Origin: Bradyrhizobium arachidis
GTDB lineage: Bacteria; Pseudomonadota; Alphaproteobacteria; Rhizobiales; Xanthobacteraceae
Direction: 5' to 3'
NCBI RefSeq assembly: GCF_024758505.1
Contig: NZ_CP077970.1
Location: forward strand, 1,922,001-1,986,000
Length of the DNA: 64,000 bases
Part shown: in pieces, positions 19,851 through 29,603 of the stretch
Layout of the letters: every line of letters starts with the position of its first letter
Numbering within the stretch: the first letter of the stretch is position 1
Program-made: the position numbers and the translations under genes
Notes under the pieces: generated by a model
What the model was told of the DNA's origin: nothing
What the model saw: the letters and a program-made list of their open reading frames with translations, nothing else
The model's database searches: none

Positions 19851-20476
19851 TGGAACCGTGATCGCCATATGTAGTAATTTTCGAGACGGCCTGTCAACGG
19901 CTGATTAACGTGCCGGCGCGGATTTGCTTGTGGAATGCTGTAATCTCACCGGCCGTCCTCATCGACCAGCGCAGAGCGGTGAGACTTGCGCAGCCGCGTT
20001 GCAACGGTCATTGGCCCTTTCATCATTTCAGCGACATCGACCACAATGGCCTGGCCCGGTTCGAGACAACATGTCGCGACTCTGACGACTTGAGGTCACT
20101 GCTGCTGGACAAGCCTGGCGTGTTTCTCAGGTGATGTCCGATCGGATGGGGCGAGTCACGCCGTTTGGGCACTGGTACGACGCTTGCTTAAGGTGGTCAA
20201 ACGATGTGTTCACCTCGCCTAACCAAACTTATCCGTCCCATCAGAGCCTTGGCTCCTTAACAAGACGATTAGCTTTGCGAAGATTAGCATGTCAGATGTT
20301 GCTGGCGCGTTTCTCTCGTCCTTGACGTATCTGTCCTTCCTAGTTCTCGGTGCAGGCATGATCGCATCGATCTGTTTGCGTTCGAGATGCCAACTCTAGA
20401 AGGGCATTAGCGTGCTGAAGAGAAGCTTATGGCGAATCTTCCCCATGCGCGATGCATCCCTGCTTGAGGTCAGATC
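19851..20476. other. gene-free stretch
   Basis: About 620 bases between the riboswitch and the HAD gene. No gene, RNA or repeat is convincing here. Confidence 0.4.
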
Positions 20477-21157
20477 ATGAAACCTGCTCTTGTGTTCGAT
20501 TGGAATGGCACGCTACTCGACGATGCGCATGTATTACTGCAGACGACGAACGCCATACTAGATCGCTTTGGTCACGCAACTATAGATATGGATACGTTTC
20601 GGAAGCATTGCGACATCCCACTCTCTATCCTTTATTGCAGTCTGGGAATGTCGGAATCGGAAGTTGCGGCCGTGGATCGAGATTCGGGTGCAATGTTTCA
20701 CGACATGTACGAACGGTTTGCCAGCAAAACTGATCTGCGCGAGGGCGCGCGTAGAATTTTAGAAATAGCGCACGAACAGGCGGCTTCGTCCATCATTGTG
20801 AGCAACCATGTCGTCGACCCTCTCCGATCACAATTGCGAAGGCTTGGAATCAATGACTACATTAGCGAGGTGATTGCTTTTGAAAGCCGCGGCACGCAGT
20901 TCAAATCGATGAGCAAAGGGGAGCGACTTCGTCTCTACATGCAGGAGAACGACCTGAAGCCGCCGGCGTCCTTCATCATCGGCGATATGCCCAACGAAAC
21001 GAATATTGCGCGCGACCTTGGGCTCATAAGTGTATCCATTACCGGCGGATTTGTTTCCGATTCGCGATTGCAGGCAGCAGAACCGGACTACATCATTCGC
21101 AGCCATCACGAGCTGTTGCCGATCTTGCAGGCGCACGGGTACTTCCGAGACACATAA
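20477..21157 (+). CDS. HAD superfamily hydrolase
   Basis: The 226-residue protein has the HAD motifs in order: FDWNGTLLDD (nucleophile Asp8), IIVSN (motif II) near residue 111, Lys in FKSMSKGERL as candidate motif III, and IIGDMPNET as motif IV. The position two after the nucleophile, usually Asp, is Asn10, as in a sizeable HAD subgroup with DWNGT. The cap lies between residues 18 and 85, as in phosphoglycolate phosphatase-like enzymes. It probably hydrolyses a small phosphate ester; the substrate is unknown. GAGGTCAG lies before the ATG. The gene stands alone. Confidence 0.8.
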   Translation: MKPALVFDWNGTLLDDAHVLLQTTNAILDRFGHATIDMDTFRKHCDIPLSILYCSLGMSESEVAAVDRDSGAMFHDMYERFASKTDLREGARRILEIAHEQAASSIIVSNHVVDPLRSQLRRLGINDYISEVIAFESRGTQFKSMSKGERLRLYMQENDLKPPASFIIGDMPNETNIARDLGLISVSITGGFVSDSRLQAAEPDYIIRSHHELLPILQAHGYFRDT

Positions 21158-21229
21158 AATCATAGTCAAAGAACATGACCCGACGTGTCCCTATAGCGAC
21201 GAAGCCATTCTCATGCGGATCGTGCCGTC

Positions 21230-21254
21230 TTGAGGTAAGCTGACATTACCTCAA
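21230..21254. repeat. perfect inverted repeat after the HAD gene
   Basis: TTGAGGTAA and TTACCTCAA are perfect inverted repeats around a seven-base loop. It lies about 70 bases beyond the HAD stop codon with no T run, so it may be a weak terminator or a protein-binding site. The rest of the stretch to 21682 holds nothing I recognise. Confidence 0.4.
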
Positions 21255-21682
21255 CAGGCGTGCCCATGGACTCTTCCGCTTATGTGGCGGCCATGAATGG
21301 GATTTAATTCTTCTGCTGCTTTTTCTCGCTGAGCGGCCGAGGTGCGCGAGTTCGCGCCCTTGGACCATTCGGGCTGAGGATACCAGTGTCCTTTTGCAGA
21401 CAGTTCGCCAGGCTGACGGTCCGGCATCGAGACGGCTAGAGTGCGTTTTAATTGCGTTGGGGATGCAAGTCATAGTTCGCAAGTCATCTCAGATTATCCA
21501 ATCTTACCCGACCTGAGTCTTGAAAGGCCGCTTGCGGCGAAAGAACGGCGGCTAAGCCCTTCGCACTACTGCGGCCTGGTTAAGAGGAGGGGCGCGTGGT
21601 TTTCCGGCCAAAGAGCCCATCACTTTTTGACAAGTTAAGTTATGATCGCGAGACCGACGCTATAAACGGTGGACATAACGTC

Positions 21683-21919
21683 TCAACCTCCGTCGTGCCT
21701 GCTAGACGGCCGTAAGCTCATCGCACCTCTCGTGCCTAAGTGCCACCGTCGTGCTTCATACGCTGCAATCTTGCGATCGCTCCGCCAAAGCTCAATCGCG
21801 TAATCCTTTGCAACTTGCCGTACTCGCTCTTTAGCCGCGCCCTCATCAGAACAGATAAACTCGACAAAACCCACAGTATGCCCATCTGGCCCGACTAGGT
21901 AGGCCGTGTACCGCTCCAT
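21683..21919 (-). CDS. small rhizobial protein of unknown function
   Basis: The 78-residue product (MERYTAYLVGPDGHTVGFVE start) resembles a widespread Bradyrhizobium family of short proteins that begin with a YxAYLVGPDGH segment and continue with alternating acidic helix and ELWRSDRKIA. It has no signal peptide or membrane segment and no known function. The ATG at 21919 begins the conserved part; longer in-frame starts exist but add non-conserved sequence. No good Shine-Dalgarno is visible. Confidence 0.65.
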   Translation of the reverse strand: MERYTAYLVGPDGHTVGFVEFICSDEGAAKERVRQVAKDYAIELWRSDRKIAAYEARRWHLGTRGAMSLRPSSRHDGG

Positions 21920-22046
21920 CGAGGCTGTCTCTAGCCGACGGCTCCTGATCATAGCGGTCCTGGTCACTGCACTGTCCGGTAACACGCAACCCGGATTCCG
22001 GCGCAAACGTGCACGCCACACGCTCCCAAGATTGGTTTTCATTGGT

Positions 22047-22430
22047 TCACTCCGTGATTGGAGTGCGGCTCCCCGACCAGATCGTGTACGTGAAGTCCGC
22101 GCCTTCCCGGTGATCGAACACCCTGGCGTGCCTGCTGGTGACCTTTACTGAAAAGAACGATGAGGTGTCATGATCAAAGCCGCTGTACGCTCCCAGGGGG
22201 CTGGGCCTCAGCCGCCAACGCGATCTCACGCCGTGGTGAAACATATACGGCAGTGAGCCGCCGACTTTGCACTGATTGTCGTAGTCGTATCCGCTCGCCC
22301 AATTTGCGTTTACCCACACCCTGATCCTGTTGTACCCACGGGTTTCGTGTTCGTACAAGCTGAGGACCTCCCGGCGGAGCGCGTGAGCAAAGGCGACCGC
22401 AGCCGCAGCCGCCCGCATATGCTGTTTCAT
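22047..22430 (-). CDS. hypothetical protein
   Basis: I do not recognise this 127-residue protein. In its favour are a GAGG Shine-Dalgarno four bases before the ATG and a protein-like middle part (YNRIRVWVNANWASGYDYDN). It starts with an alanine-rich helix (MRAAAAAVAFAHALRREV), has several aromatic residues, and shows no clear membrane segment. A ten-base inverted repeat lies 20 bases upstream, in its presumed promoter region. Confidence 0.4.
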   Translation of the reverse strand: MKQHMRAAAAAVAFAHALRREVLSLYEHETRGYNRIRVWVNANWASGYDYDNQCKVGGSLPYMFHHGVRSRWRLRPSPLGAYSGFDHDTSSFFSVKVTSRHARVFDHREGADFTYTIWSGSRTPITE

Positions 22431-22452
22431 GTCACCTCACCGCAGATCGTTC

Positions 22453-22493
22453 GGGGCGGACACAACACGCCGTGACACGTCCATGTCCGCCCC
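22453..22493. repeat. ten-base inverted repeat
   Basis: GGGGCGGACA and TGTCCGCCCC are exact inverted repeats separated by 21 bases. The site is directly upstream of the hypothetical gene at 22047-22430 and could be an operator or a hairpin. The following stretch to 23071 contains no gene I can support. Confidence 0.5.
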
Positions 22494-23071
22494 TGCATCA
22501 CCGAGCCCGGTAGGCGCGACGGTGATGGTGTGTTGGGCGAAGCAAGCTGCGTGCCGACCGCGAAATTGAGGTCTACAGGCGCCTCGCATTGGTGTGTTTA
22601 TCGCCAGCCTAGCGAAATCGGCTCAAACCCGACAAACTCGCAAAGCTCCTGTCCGATTGTTCGCAAAGGCTGTGGTGTGGATCCTCGGCTTTGCTGGAGT
22701 TGCCCTCACGGCGTACCGGCGCGCCTGCCAATTGCCAGAGGTGCCGCTTCGCCGACACTTGGCGTTCCTCGTTTCCTCTTCGCGCCGATTCAATGCGAAG
22801 GATCAGTTCGCACCAAGCTCCAGGAGCAATGAGCTGGAGCCGCGACGTCGCTCGCCAGCGGTCGACGGGAGCCTCGCTTGCCCCAGATCCTCGGGTGATA
22901 GCCGCAGGTCGCCAAGCGAAAGGCGTTACGTTAGCGGCATACCTTTTCAGTTCTGCCTTGTCGGCCAGCACATCGGCCGCGCACTTTTGGACGCTGAGCT
23001 TGTGCAATTATATATAGCGGCCACCTCCAAGCGAGCTTCGGAGCCCTGAAGACCATTTTTCTGCGCCCGGC

Positions 23072-23140
23072 GATGCGGTCAACTACTAACATTGGCAATT
23101 GATGAAGATGACGGACACATGGCTATCGTGCTTAATCAAG
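23072..23140 (+). repeat. dispersed repeat, copy B
   Basis: GATGCGGTCAACTACTAACA, TTGGCAATTGATGAAGATGA and CATGGCTATCGTG match copy A over almost the whole length. The ATG here opens a seven-to-eight codon frame (MAIVLNQA) that ends in TGA. It lies 336 bases before the TauE gene, same orientation; the stretch in between carries no recognisable gene. Confidence 0.6.
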
Positions 23141-23475
23141 CCTGAAGAAACTCAGGATGCAATATAGATGTGGCCGCCCAATGAACCCGATAGATGTCCT
23201 CACTCGTTGCCGACAGCCATCACTCGCGATCTCGGAAGCTGATGTACGCTCTGAGGCGCTATCAGCACGGCGTCGCCGAAGTTCATGAACTTCACGTCCG
23301 TCAGCATGACGGAGACGATCGGGAGCGACCTGCTTGCCGGTTGTCGCGACGAAGGCGTGCCCAATCACGCGCTCGGAGTACGCAACAAACATGCAAAGGC
23401 AGTCTTTTGCCTCGCGATGCAATCGTTGACCGATTAATCCTTGGAGGCGGAAAACTTCGCCAAAGTCGGTGCAGC

Positions 23476-24192
23476 ATGTTTTTCCTGCTTTTGGCCGTCA
23501 TCTCACTGCTCTACGCGACGGTCGGGCAGGCGGGCGGGACAGCGTTTCTCGGACTGATGGCGTTTGCCGCTCTTCCGCCAACAGAGATGCGCCCGACAGC
23601 GCTTGCGCTCAACATTGTTGTCACAACTTATTCAACCTGGGCCTTCAGTCGCAACAGAGTCGTTGACTGGACAATGCTGCGCCCGCTTTTGCTTTCATCA
23701 ACGCCAATGGCGCTCGGTGGCGGCCTTATCGTACTCGAGGATTACATTTACAAGCCAATGACTGGCGTCCTCCTTCTCCTGGCGGGCGCCGTGATGACGT
23801 TACGGCGCGATCGCGCCGCCGGTCAGGATCGCAAAATCCCGCTCTGGGGTACCGTGAGTGTTGGAGCGATCGTCGGCCTGATTTCTGGCCTGACCGGCGT
23901 TGGCGGCGGAGTGTTCTTGGCTCCGACGCTCATTGCACTGAATTGGGCGTCACCTAAGCAGACCACTGCGCTGTCGAGCCCGTTCATCCTGGCGAACTCC
24001 ACTGTCGGGTTGGCCGGAGTTCTTCTCGCTGGCCAATTTCCGTCTTTGCATCTCGGGCCGTATGCCATTGCCGCGCTGGGGGGCTCCGTCACAGGAACGG
24101 CGATCGGCCTCAAATGGCTGGGTCAAACAGCCACCAGGTTCATCCTCGCAGGAGTTCTGTTCGCCGCCGGAATCCAAATGGTTCTCGTTTGA
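23476..24192 (+). CDS. TauE/SafE family membrane permease
   Basis: The product of about 238 residues is an inner membrane protein with seven to eight hydrophobic segments arranged as two related halves. The family signature GLISGLTGVGGGVFLAPTLI (start of the second half) is clear, and the first half begins LLYATVGQAGGTAFLGLMAF. Members export sulfite, sulfoacetate or other small organosulfur anions; the substrate here is unknown. The ATG at 23476 begins the first membrane segment; the open frame extends to 23194 but the extra part is arginine-rich and not family-like. No good Shine-Dalgarno is close, GGAGG being about 30 bases away. Confidence 0.85.
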   Translation: MFFLLLAVISLLYATVGQAGGTAFLGLMAFAALPPTEMRPTALALNIVVTTYSTWAFSRNRVVDWTMLRPLLLSSTPMALGGGLIVLEDYIYKPMTGVLLLLAGAVMTLRRDRAAGQDRKIPLWGTVSVGAIVGLISGLTGVGGGVFLAPTLIALNWASPKQTTALSSPFILANSTVGLAGVLLAGQFPSLHLGPYAIAALGGSVTGTAIGLKWLGQTATRFILAGVLFAAGIQMVLV

Positions 24193-24238
24193 AGGTTGAG
24201 GTCGCTGGAGTTTCATGAAGCTTGGCGAGCTCTAGGAG

Positions 24239-25054
24239 ATGTGGCGTGAATTCCGAATGTGGCGTTCTTTGGTCGGCATCGATTTCACCGCGCGCCTTGC
24301 AAAGGAGCGCGAAGCAGAGGTCCTGGTGACGCTGAACGTCTACGCCGTCGAGGGCGCCGCGGCCGACGTGCGCCGGATCGAGGCGGAGCTTCAGCAAGCA
24401 AGGACCGCGGTGCCCGAGAAGGAGGCTATTCTCCGCGCCGCCGAGGCAGATCTCGACCGCACCATTATCCGCTCTCCGATCGACGGCGTGGTCGTCGGCC
24501 GGTTCATCAACGAGGGCCAGACGCTTGCCGTCGGCCTCGAGGCGCGCACGAACTTCCCGGTGGCGCATCGACTTGAGGACATGGAGATTCACGCGCAGGT
24601 CGATGAGGCCGATATCGGTTCACGCTCGATTCCTATCCGGATCGGCGCTTCCAAGCCGTGGTGCGGCAAGTCCGCAAGGCACCAAAGACGCAGCAATACG
24701 TGGTCACCTAGACCGTCGTGCTGTCGACCTCCAATCTCGACGGCGCACTCCTCCCGGTATGACGGCGCTGCTCAAGATCGTGATCGACCGCCAGGACGAT
24801 GTTTTGAAGGTGCGGTCGCGGCCCTGCGCTTCCAGCCGAGCGGTACGCAGCCGTCCGAGGCGCAAGGGCGGGACGGCGTATGGCTGCGCACGCCCACGGG
24901 CTCGCTCAAGCGCGTCGCCGTCACGGTCGGCGCCGCCGGCGCCGAGCAGGTCGCACTCAAGAGCGGCGATCTCACGGAAGGCAGCCAGGTTGCCGTCGGA
25001 CAGGCGATCCGCTCCGGGGGGATGGAATTGCTTGGAATAAGGTTCGGCTCATGA
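24239..25054 (+). pseudogene. macA-like periplasmic adaptor pseudogene
   Basis: This is the remains of an HlyD/MacA-type adaptor of a tripartite efflux pump. The coiled-coil and lipoyl parts are readable (VRRIEAELQQARTAVPEKEA, DRTIIRSPIDGVVVGRFINE, RLEDMEIHAQVDEADIG). After that the frame is lost and the expected continuation (RFQAVVRQVRKAPKTQQYVV, LLPGMTALLKIVIDRQDDVL) appears in other frames before the original frame resumes at about LRFQPSG. The N-terminal membrane anchor and first part of the hairpin are missing. It overlaps the macB remnant by four bases, as in an intact macAB operon. Confidence 0.85.
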
Positions 25055-26959
25055 CCGCCCTGTCCGCACTCGTCAGCCTCAGATCGGTTTGTCGCACCTA
25101 CCGGACCGACGGCGTCGCGGTGATCGCGGTGCGCGACGTCAGCTTCGACATTCAGCGCGGTGAAAGTCTTGCCATCATGGGCCCGTCGGGGTCCGGCAAA
25201 ATCGACCCTGATGAACATGATCGGGCGATCGTCCGAGCGAGGGCGCGATCCTCCTGGAGGGCGGCGACGTCGCCGATCTGCCTGATGACCGAAGGTCCGA
25301 AGTGCGCGCACACGCCATCGGCTTCGTGTTCCAATCCTACAATCTGCTCGCGCGGCACAACGCAATCGAGAATGTGGCGCTGCCGCTCGTCTATGGCGGC
25401 GTCCGCTACCAGCAGCGGAAGCTGCGTGCCGAACATTGCCTCGAGGCGGTCGGTATGCTGCACCGGGCGCGGCATTTTCCTCGGCAACTGTCCGGCGGCG
25501 AGCAGCAGCGCGTTGCGATCGCGCGCGCCCTCGTCGCCACGCTTGCGATCGTGCTCGCGGACGAGCCGACCGGTGCGCTGGACAGCCGGACCGGCGCAGA
25601 GATTCTGGCCCTGTTCGACGCACTCCGTGATGGCGGCCAGACCATCGTGATGATCACCCACGACTCCAGCGTGGCCGCGCGCTGCGAACGAACCATTCGC
25701 CTGCGTGACCGCGAGCCGATGAGATACGTCACCCAATGCCGAACAAGGTCTGGGCATCATGACGGCATATCAGGCCCTTCTGACCGCTCTTCATGCGCTG
25801 CGTCTGAACCCGCTGCGCAGTATCCTGACGATCCTTGGTATCGTGATCGGCGTGGCCGCGATCGTCACCGTCTTCGCCATTGGCAGGGGGTCCAGGTTCG
25901 CGTCGAGGAGCAGATCCGTTCGATCGGCTCCAACGCGCTGATGATCATACCGGGCGCGGTTCAACAAGGCGCCGTTCGCATGAAGGCCGGCACCAAGCTG
26001 ACTATGACCGAGGGCGACGTGCAGGCAATCCTCGATCAAATTCCGGAGATTCAGACCGCGGCGGGTTCGGCTGCGGGCACAGCGCAGGTCATCCGGGAAA
26101 GCAAGAACTGGAACACCACGATCAACGGCACGACCACCTCGTACTTCATGGTGCGCGACTGGCAATTGTCATCCGGACGATACTTCTCCGCGGCCGAGGA
26201 AGCGAGCGCCGCGAAGGTCGTCATTCTTGGCAGCGCGGCCGCCAAAGAGCTGTTTGCGCCGGGCAACGATCCGATCGGCGCAAGTCAGAATCATGCAGGT
26301 CCCGCTCGAAGTCATCGGCGTGCTCGATCGCAAGGGGCCGGCGCAGGACGATGTCGCCTTCGTTCCACTGACCACCGCCAAGCTGCGCTTTCTCGGCAGC
26401 GCGAGCAGCATCAACCGGGACGCCATCGCCTATATCCTCGTCAAGGTCGCCTCCGATACTCAGATGGCGGGCGCGACCAGCGAGATCGAAGGCCTGCTGC
26501 GGCAACGACACAGGATTCCCGCCGGCCAGGCCGACGATTTCGAGGTGCAGGATGCCGCGGCCGCCATGGAGGCGCAACAGGGCGCCATCCGCACCGGGGC
26601 GTTGCTGCTGTTCGCGATCGCATCGGTCTCGCTCCTCGTCGGCGGCATCAGCATCATGAACGTCATGATCGTTTCGGTCACCGAACGCACCCGCGAGATC
26701 GGAATTCGCCGCGCGCTCGGCGGCCGGATGCGCGATTCGTTTGCAATTCCTTTGTGAAGCCCTCATCCTTTGTCTTCTTGGTGGCGCCATCACGCTGTCG
26801 ACGACTGTGGCGCGATTGGCCGCTGGATCACTGCGATCGACATGCGGTCGATTGGGCCTCGCCGTTGGATTTTCAGCCCTGACCGGTGTGATCTTCGGGT
26901 TCTATCCCGCCCACATGGCTTCCGAGCTCAGTCCGATCGAAGCGCTCAAGGTGGCGTGA
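25051..26959 (+). pseudogene. macB-like ABC transporter pseudogene
   Basis: The remnant preserves the order ATPase then permease of MacB. The Walker A GPSGSGK at about residue 45 is followed directly by an extra base, then by another shift before FVFQSYNLLARHNAIENVAL. LSGGEQQRVAIARAL and VLADEPTGALDS (signature and Walker B) are in one frame. The permease begins LNPLRSILTILGIVIGVAAI, shifts, runs through a periplasmic part, shifts again to reach [20 protein letters not shown] and [10 protein letters not shown], and shifts once more before FYPAHMASELSPIEALKVA. At least five frame changes make function impossible. Together with macA it is a dead macrolide/peptide efflux operon. Confidence 0.88.
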
Positions 26960-27009
26960 GAAAAATGCCGGGATGGTCACATCAACCTCATGCCACGGAG
27001 AAATTGGTC

Positions 27010-27216
27010 ATGAATACAAAGGTATCGATCACACCTACGCCGCGTGAGCGCGAACTCATGATGCTGATTGCCCGCGGCATGCAGAACAAGAATATCGCCT
27101 GTGAACTCCAGATTTCAGAAAACGCCGTGCGTGCGCATGTCAGCAATATCATACGCAAATACAATCTGCAGAACCGAACCCAGATTGCAGTCATCTACGC
27201 GCTCCTGGCGCCTTAG
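27010..27216 (+). CDS. stand-alone LuxR-type HTH protein
   Basis: The 68-residue product is nothing but a LuxR/GerE DNA-binding domain: TPRERELMMLIARGMQNKNI, then ELQISENAVRAHVSNIIRKY as the recognition helix part. There is no receiver or ligand-binding domain. GGAG lies nine bases before the ATG. It follows the dead macAB operon in the same direction and may once have been linked to it. It could act as a small DNA-binding regulator in its own right or be the trimmed end of a longer regulator. Confidence 0.7.
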   Translation: MNTKVSITPTPRERELMMLIARGMQNKNIACELQISENAVRAHVSNIIRKYNLQNRTQIAVIYALLAP

Positions 27217-27260
27217 TCATGCATGCGACAACGACCTCGAGGACATGTGTGGACGCCCCC

Positions 27261-27504
27261 GTTGGTGCAAGAAGAATCTTTCGAAGAGCGCGGAGCGTGG
27301 TCGGGTGCTGACATGTGTCCGGCCTTTTGCTGCGGCTGTCACATGCCGCTGGCCCGTATGGGAGTTCGCGGAACGGGTCCAATTCAACTTTGCGTGCTCG
27401 AGGCGCGTATCCATGATCTGGTTTTCCCGATTCCTGTCTCGTGACCGTTGCGCCATACTCTCCGGTTGACCTTCTCACACTCTCACGGTCTCCCCGCCGC
27501 GGAA
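27261..27504 (-). ncRNA. candidate seekRNA/bridge RNA region of the IS element
   Basis: This 244-base non-coding segment lies between the transposase stop codon and the subterminal repeat, on the 3' side of the gene. In IS1111-type elements the guide RNA that directs target and donor recognition is encoded at this end, whereas only 57 bases remain on the other side of the gene. The assignment rests on position and length; I did not fold it. Confidence 0.45.
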
Positions 27505-28518
27505 CTACTTCGCCGCAGCCGGAGCCCGATAGGTTCCGCCTCTCGCCATCAATGCCCAGACGATGCGCGCCATCGCGACGATCACCAGCATGGGCGGCTT
27601 GCGGGCAAGCATGCGCGCAAGCCAAGGATCGGTTGTCGAGCCTTTGCGCATTGCCCAGCGCACGGCCGCGCTCGCGCCGATGATCAGCAGTCGGCGCAGG
27701 GTTCGTTCGCCCATGCGTGACATCTCGCCGAGCTTCTGCTTGCCGCCAGTGGAGCGCTGCAGCGGGGTAAGCCCCAGCCATGCCGCAAAGTCGCGTCCCC
27801 TCTTGAAGGCCTGGGCTGTCGGCGCCAGGGCAACGAGCGCCGTAGCGGTGATCGGTCCAATTCCTGGGATCGTCATTAGCCGCTTCGCTTCGGCATCCTC
27901 CTTGGCGCGCCGGGCGAGCTCTCGGTCGAGCAGCGCCACCTTCTCGTTCAGGGATCGCAACTGCTCGACGAGCAACCGCAGGATCGGTCTAGCCAGCTCA
28001 GGAATGCCGGTGTCATGGCCATCGATCGCGGAAACGAGTTTGTCAACATGGGAGGGACCTTGCACCGCTACCACCCCAAATTCGGTCAGATGGCCGCGGA
28101 GCGCATTGATGGTTTGGGTGCGCTGACGCACCAGGAGGTCGCGGGCGCGAAACACAATGGCCGCGGCCTGTTGCTCCTCGCTCTTCACCGCCACGAAACG
28201 CATCGTCGGCCGCTGGGTGGCTTCGCAGATCGCTTCCGCATCGGCGGCATCATTCTTTTGCCGCTTTACGAAAGGCTTTACATAGTCTGGCGGGATGAGT
28301 CGCACCGCATGCCCCAATCCCCCGATCTCGCGCCCCCAGTAGTGGCTGCTGGCGCAGGCCTCCATGGCGACCGTGCAAGTCGGCTGCGTGGCAAGATATT
28401 TGAGCACCTGGTCCCGGCGCAGCTTCTTGCGGAAAAGCACGGTTCCTGATCCATCCGCGCCGCGCATCTGGAACACATTCTTCGCCAGATCCAACCCGAT
28501 TATGCTAACTTCCGACAT
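27505..28518 (-). CDS. IS110-family transposase (DEDD type)
   Basis: The 337-residue recombinase starts with the RuvC-like DEDD domain (IIGLDLAKNVFQMRG; VAMEACASSHYWGREI; KNDAADAEAICEA) and ends with the transposase-20 domain (LMTIPGIGPITATALVAL and WLGLTPLQRSTGGKQKLG, with the following Ser-containing RMGERTLRRLLIIGASA). Length and motif order fit an intact IS1111-subgroup enzyme. Unlike its surroundings it shows no frameshift, so the insertion is probably recent. Confidence 0.95.
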   Translation of the reverse strand: MSEVSIIGLDLAKNVFQMRGADGSGTVLFRKKLRRDQVLKYLATQPTCTVAMEACASSHYWGREIGGLGHAVRLIPPDYVKPFVKRQKNDAADAEAICEATQRPTMRFVAVKSEEQQAAAIVFRARDLLVRQRTQTINALRGHLTEFGVVAVQGPSHVDKLVSAIDGHDTGIPELARPILRLLVEQLRSLNEKVALLDRELARRAKEDAEAKRLMTIPGIGPITATALVALAPTAQAFKRGRDFAAWLGLTPLQRSTGGKQKLGEMSRMGERTLRRLLIIGASAAVRWAMRKGSTTDPWLARMLARKPPMLVIVAMARIVWALMARGGTYRAPAAAK

Positions 28519-28754
28519 GAACGCCTCCGTTCAAGTGATGGTCAACGACACCACTTTGGCACAGCGATGCCGTGAGGGGGCGTCCACCCCATCAACTTTG
28601 GTCAAACACTCCGGCCCGCGTGTCGATGCGACGCCGGCGAGGTGTCGCTCCCACGCTGGTCTTGCATGAGACTCGAGTGTATTGGCGATGGCCGGCTGAC
28701 GATGAAAGTCCGTTGTCATGTCGGGCTTTGAGCTCACTTCGAAGCGCAACTGCG

Positions 28755-28880
28755 ATGCCCGGTACCCGCAAGCAAGATCTGTACGCAGCAGTCGGCGTAC
28801 ATTCTGGCCTTGCGGGGCATTGGCTTGTTTGGTTGGTGGCGGTTGCGGGCCCGCTCGCGATGGCAGCCATGATTTGGTAA
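28755..28880 (+). CDS. possible small membrane protein
   Basis: A 41-codon frame encodes MPGTRKQDLYAAVGVHSGLA followed by a single strongly hydrophobic helix (HWLVWLVAVAGPLAMAAMIW) and a stop. There is no good ribosome site. It may be a genuine one-helix protein or a chance frame; the rest of 28588-29170 contains nothing else I recognise. Confidence 0.3.
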   Translation: MPGTRKQDLYAAVGVHSGLAGHWLVWLVAVAGPLAMAAMIW

Positions 28881-29170
28881 GTCGCTACGACGCCGGTTCA
28901 AGCCGGCGGGGCCGTCAGCCTTGGTTTGCTGGACTCGGGCAGTTACTCAGCGGTAACTAGCGTATTTCTGCGGCGTGCCCAAACTGTCACGCTTGGCCGA
29001 TAGTCGCCAATGCCATTGGGCCGAGGTGGGCTGCCCATCCGTACAGGCAGGCGCGCAATCGGTCTCGCAGCTTCGGGGGCCCACGAGCAAACTGCGCCCG
29101 AAAGACTTATAGTCGAGCGCCGGAACCATTGCCGGATTTTCCCGTTGACGCGAGCCGTCAGCGAGGACAT

Positions 29171-29548
29171 ATGCTAATCATTCGATATTTTCTGTTCACA
29201 GGCGCTTTTCTCCTAATCCTTCTCTTCATCGCCGATCGCTACCTTCCAGCAGGGACTGTGGCTCAGGCCGACGACCAAGAGATCGACCGGACGATTATTC
29301 GGATTCACTCGGCGCGAATTCTTCCGGAAAAGATCGTATTCGACACATCGAACCCGCTTCAGCCTGCTGCTGCAGCGGCGGCCGAACCATTCGAAGACCA
29401 GCCGCGCCAAGCGTCTGCAACGGGGCCGCTATCCGCTCCTGCCGCGATCCCGCAGACCGCGCCGTTGAAAAAGCGCCTCGTTCAGCGCACGGTTCATTCA
29501 CATGGGGCGACCAGCGCAGGGCAGCGTCGTCTTGCGTTCGATCAATGA
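29171..29548 (+). CDS. small membrane-anchored protein of unknown function
   Basis: The product of about 125 residues has one N-terminal membrane segment (MLIIRYFLFTGAFLLILLFI) followed by an Ala/Pro-rich, presumably periplasmic tail ending in basic residues. GAGG lies four bases before the ATG. This layout is common among short Bradyrhizobium proteins of unknown function. It stands alone. Confidence 0.65.
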   Translation: MLIIRYFLFTGAFLLILLFIADRYLPAGTVAQADDQEIDRTIIRIHSARILPEKIVFDTSNPLQPAAAAAAEPFEDQPRQASATGPLSAPAAIPQTAPLKKRLVQRTVHSHGATSAGQRRLAFDQ

Positions 29549-29603
29549 ATTCTCCGCATCGTAAGAACCGCCAAGAGCCCACCGCTAAGAGTTAGCATCA
29601 AGG

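Larger units (their letters stand above)
27249..28587 (-). mobile_element. IS110-family insertion sequence, IS1111 subgroup
   Basis: GTGGACGCCCCC at 27249-27260 and its exact inverse GGGGGCGTCCAC at 28576-28587 bracket the transposase gene. Subterminal inverted repeats of this size are characteristic of the IS1111 subgroup, whereas typical IS110 elements lack them. The transposase is intact. The exact ends lie a few bases outside the repeats and cannot be fixed without an empty site. Confidence 0.8.
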
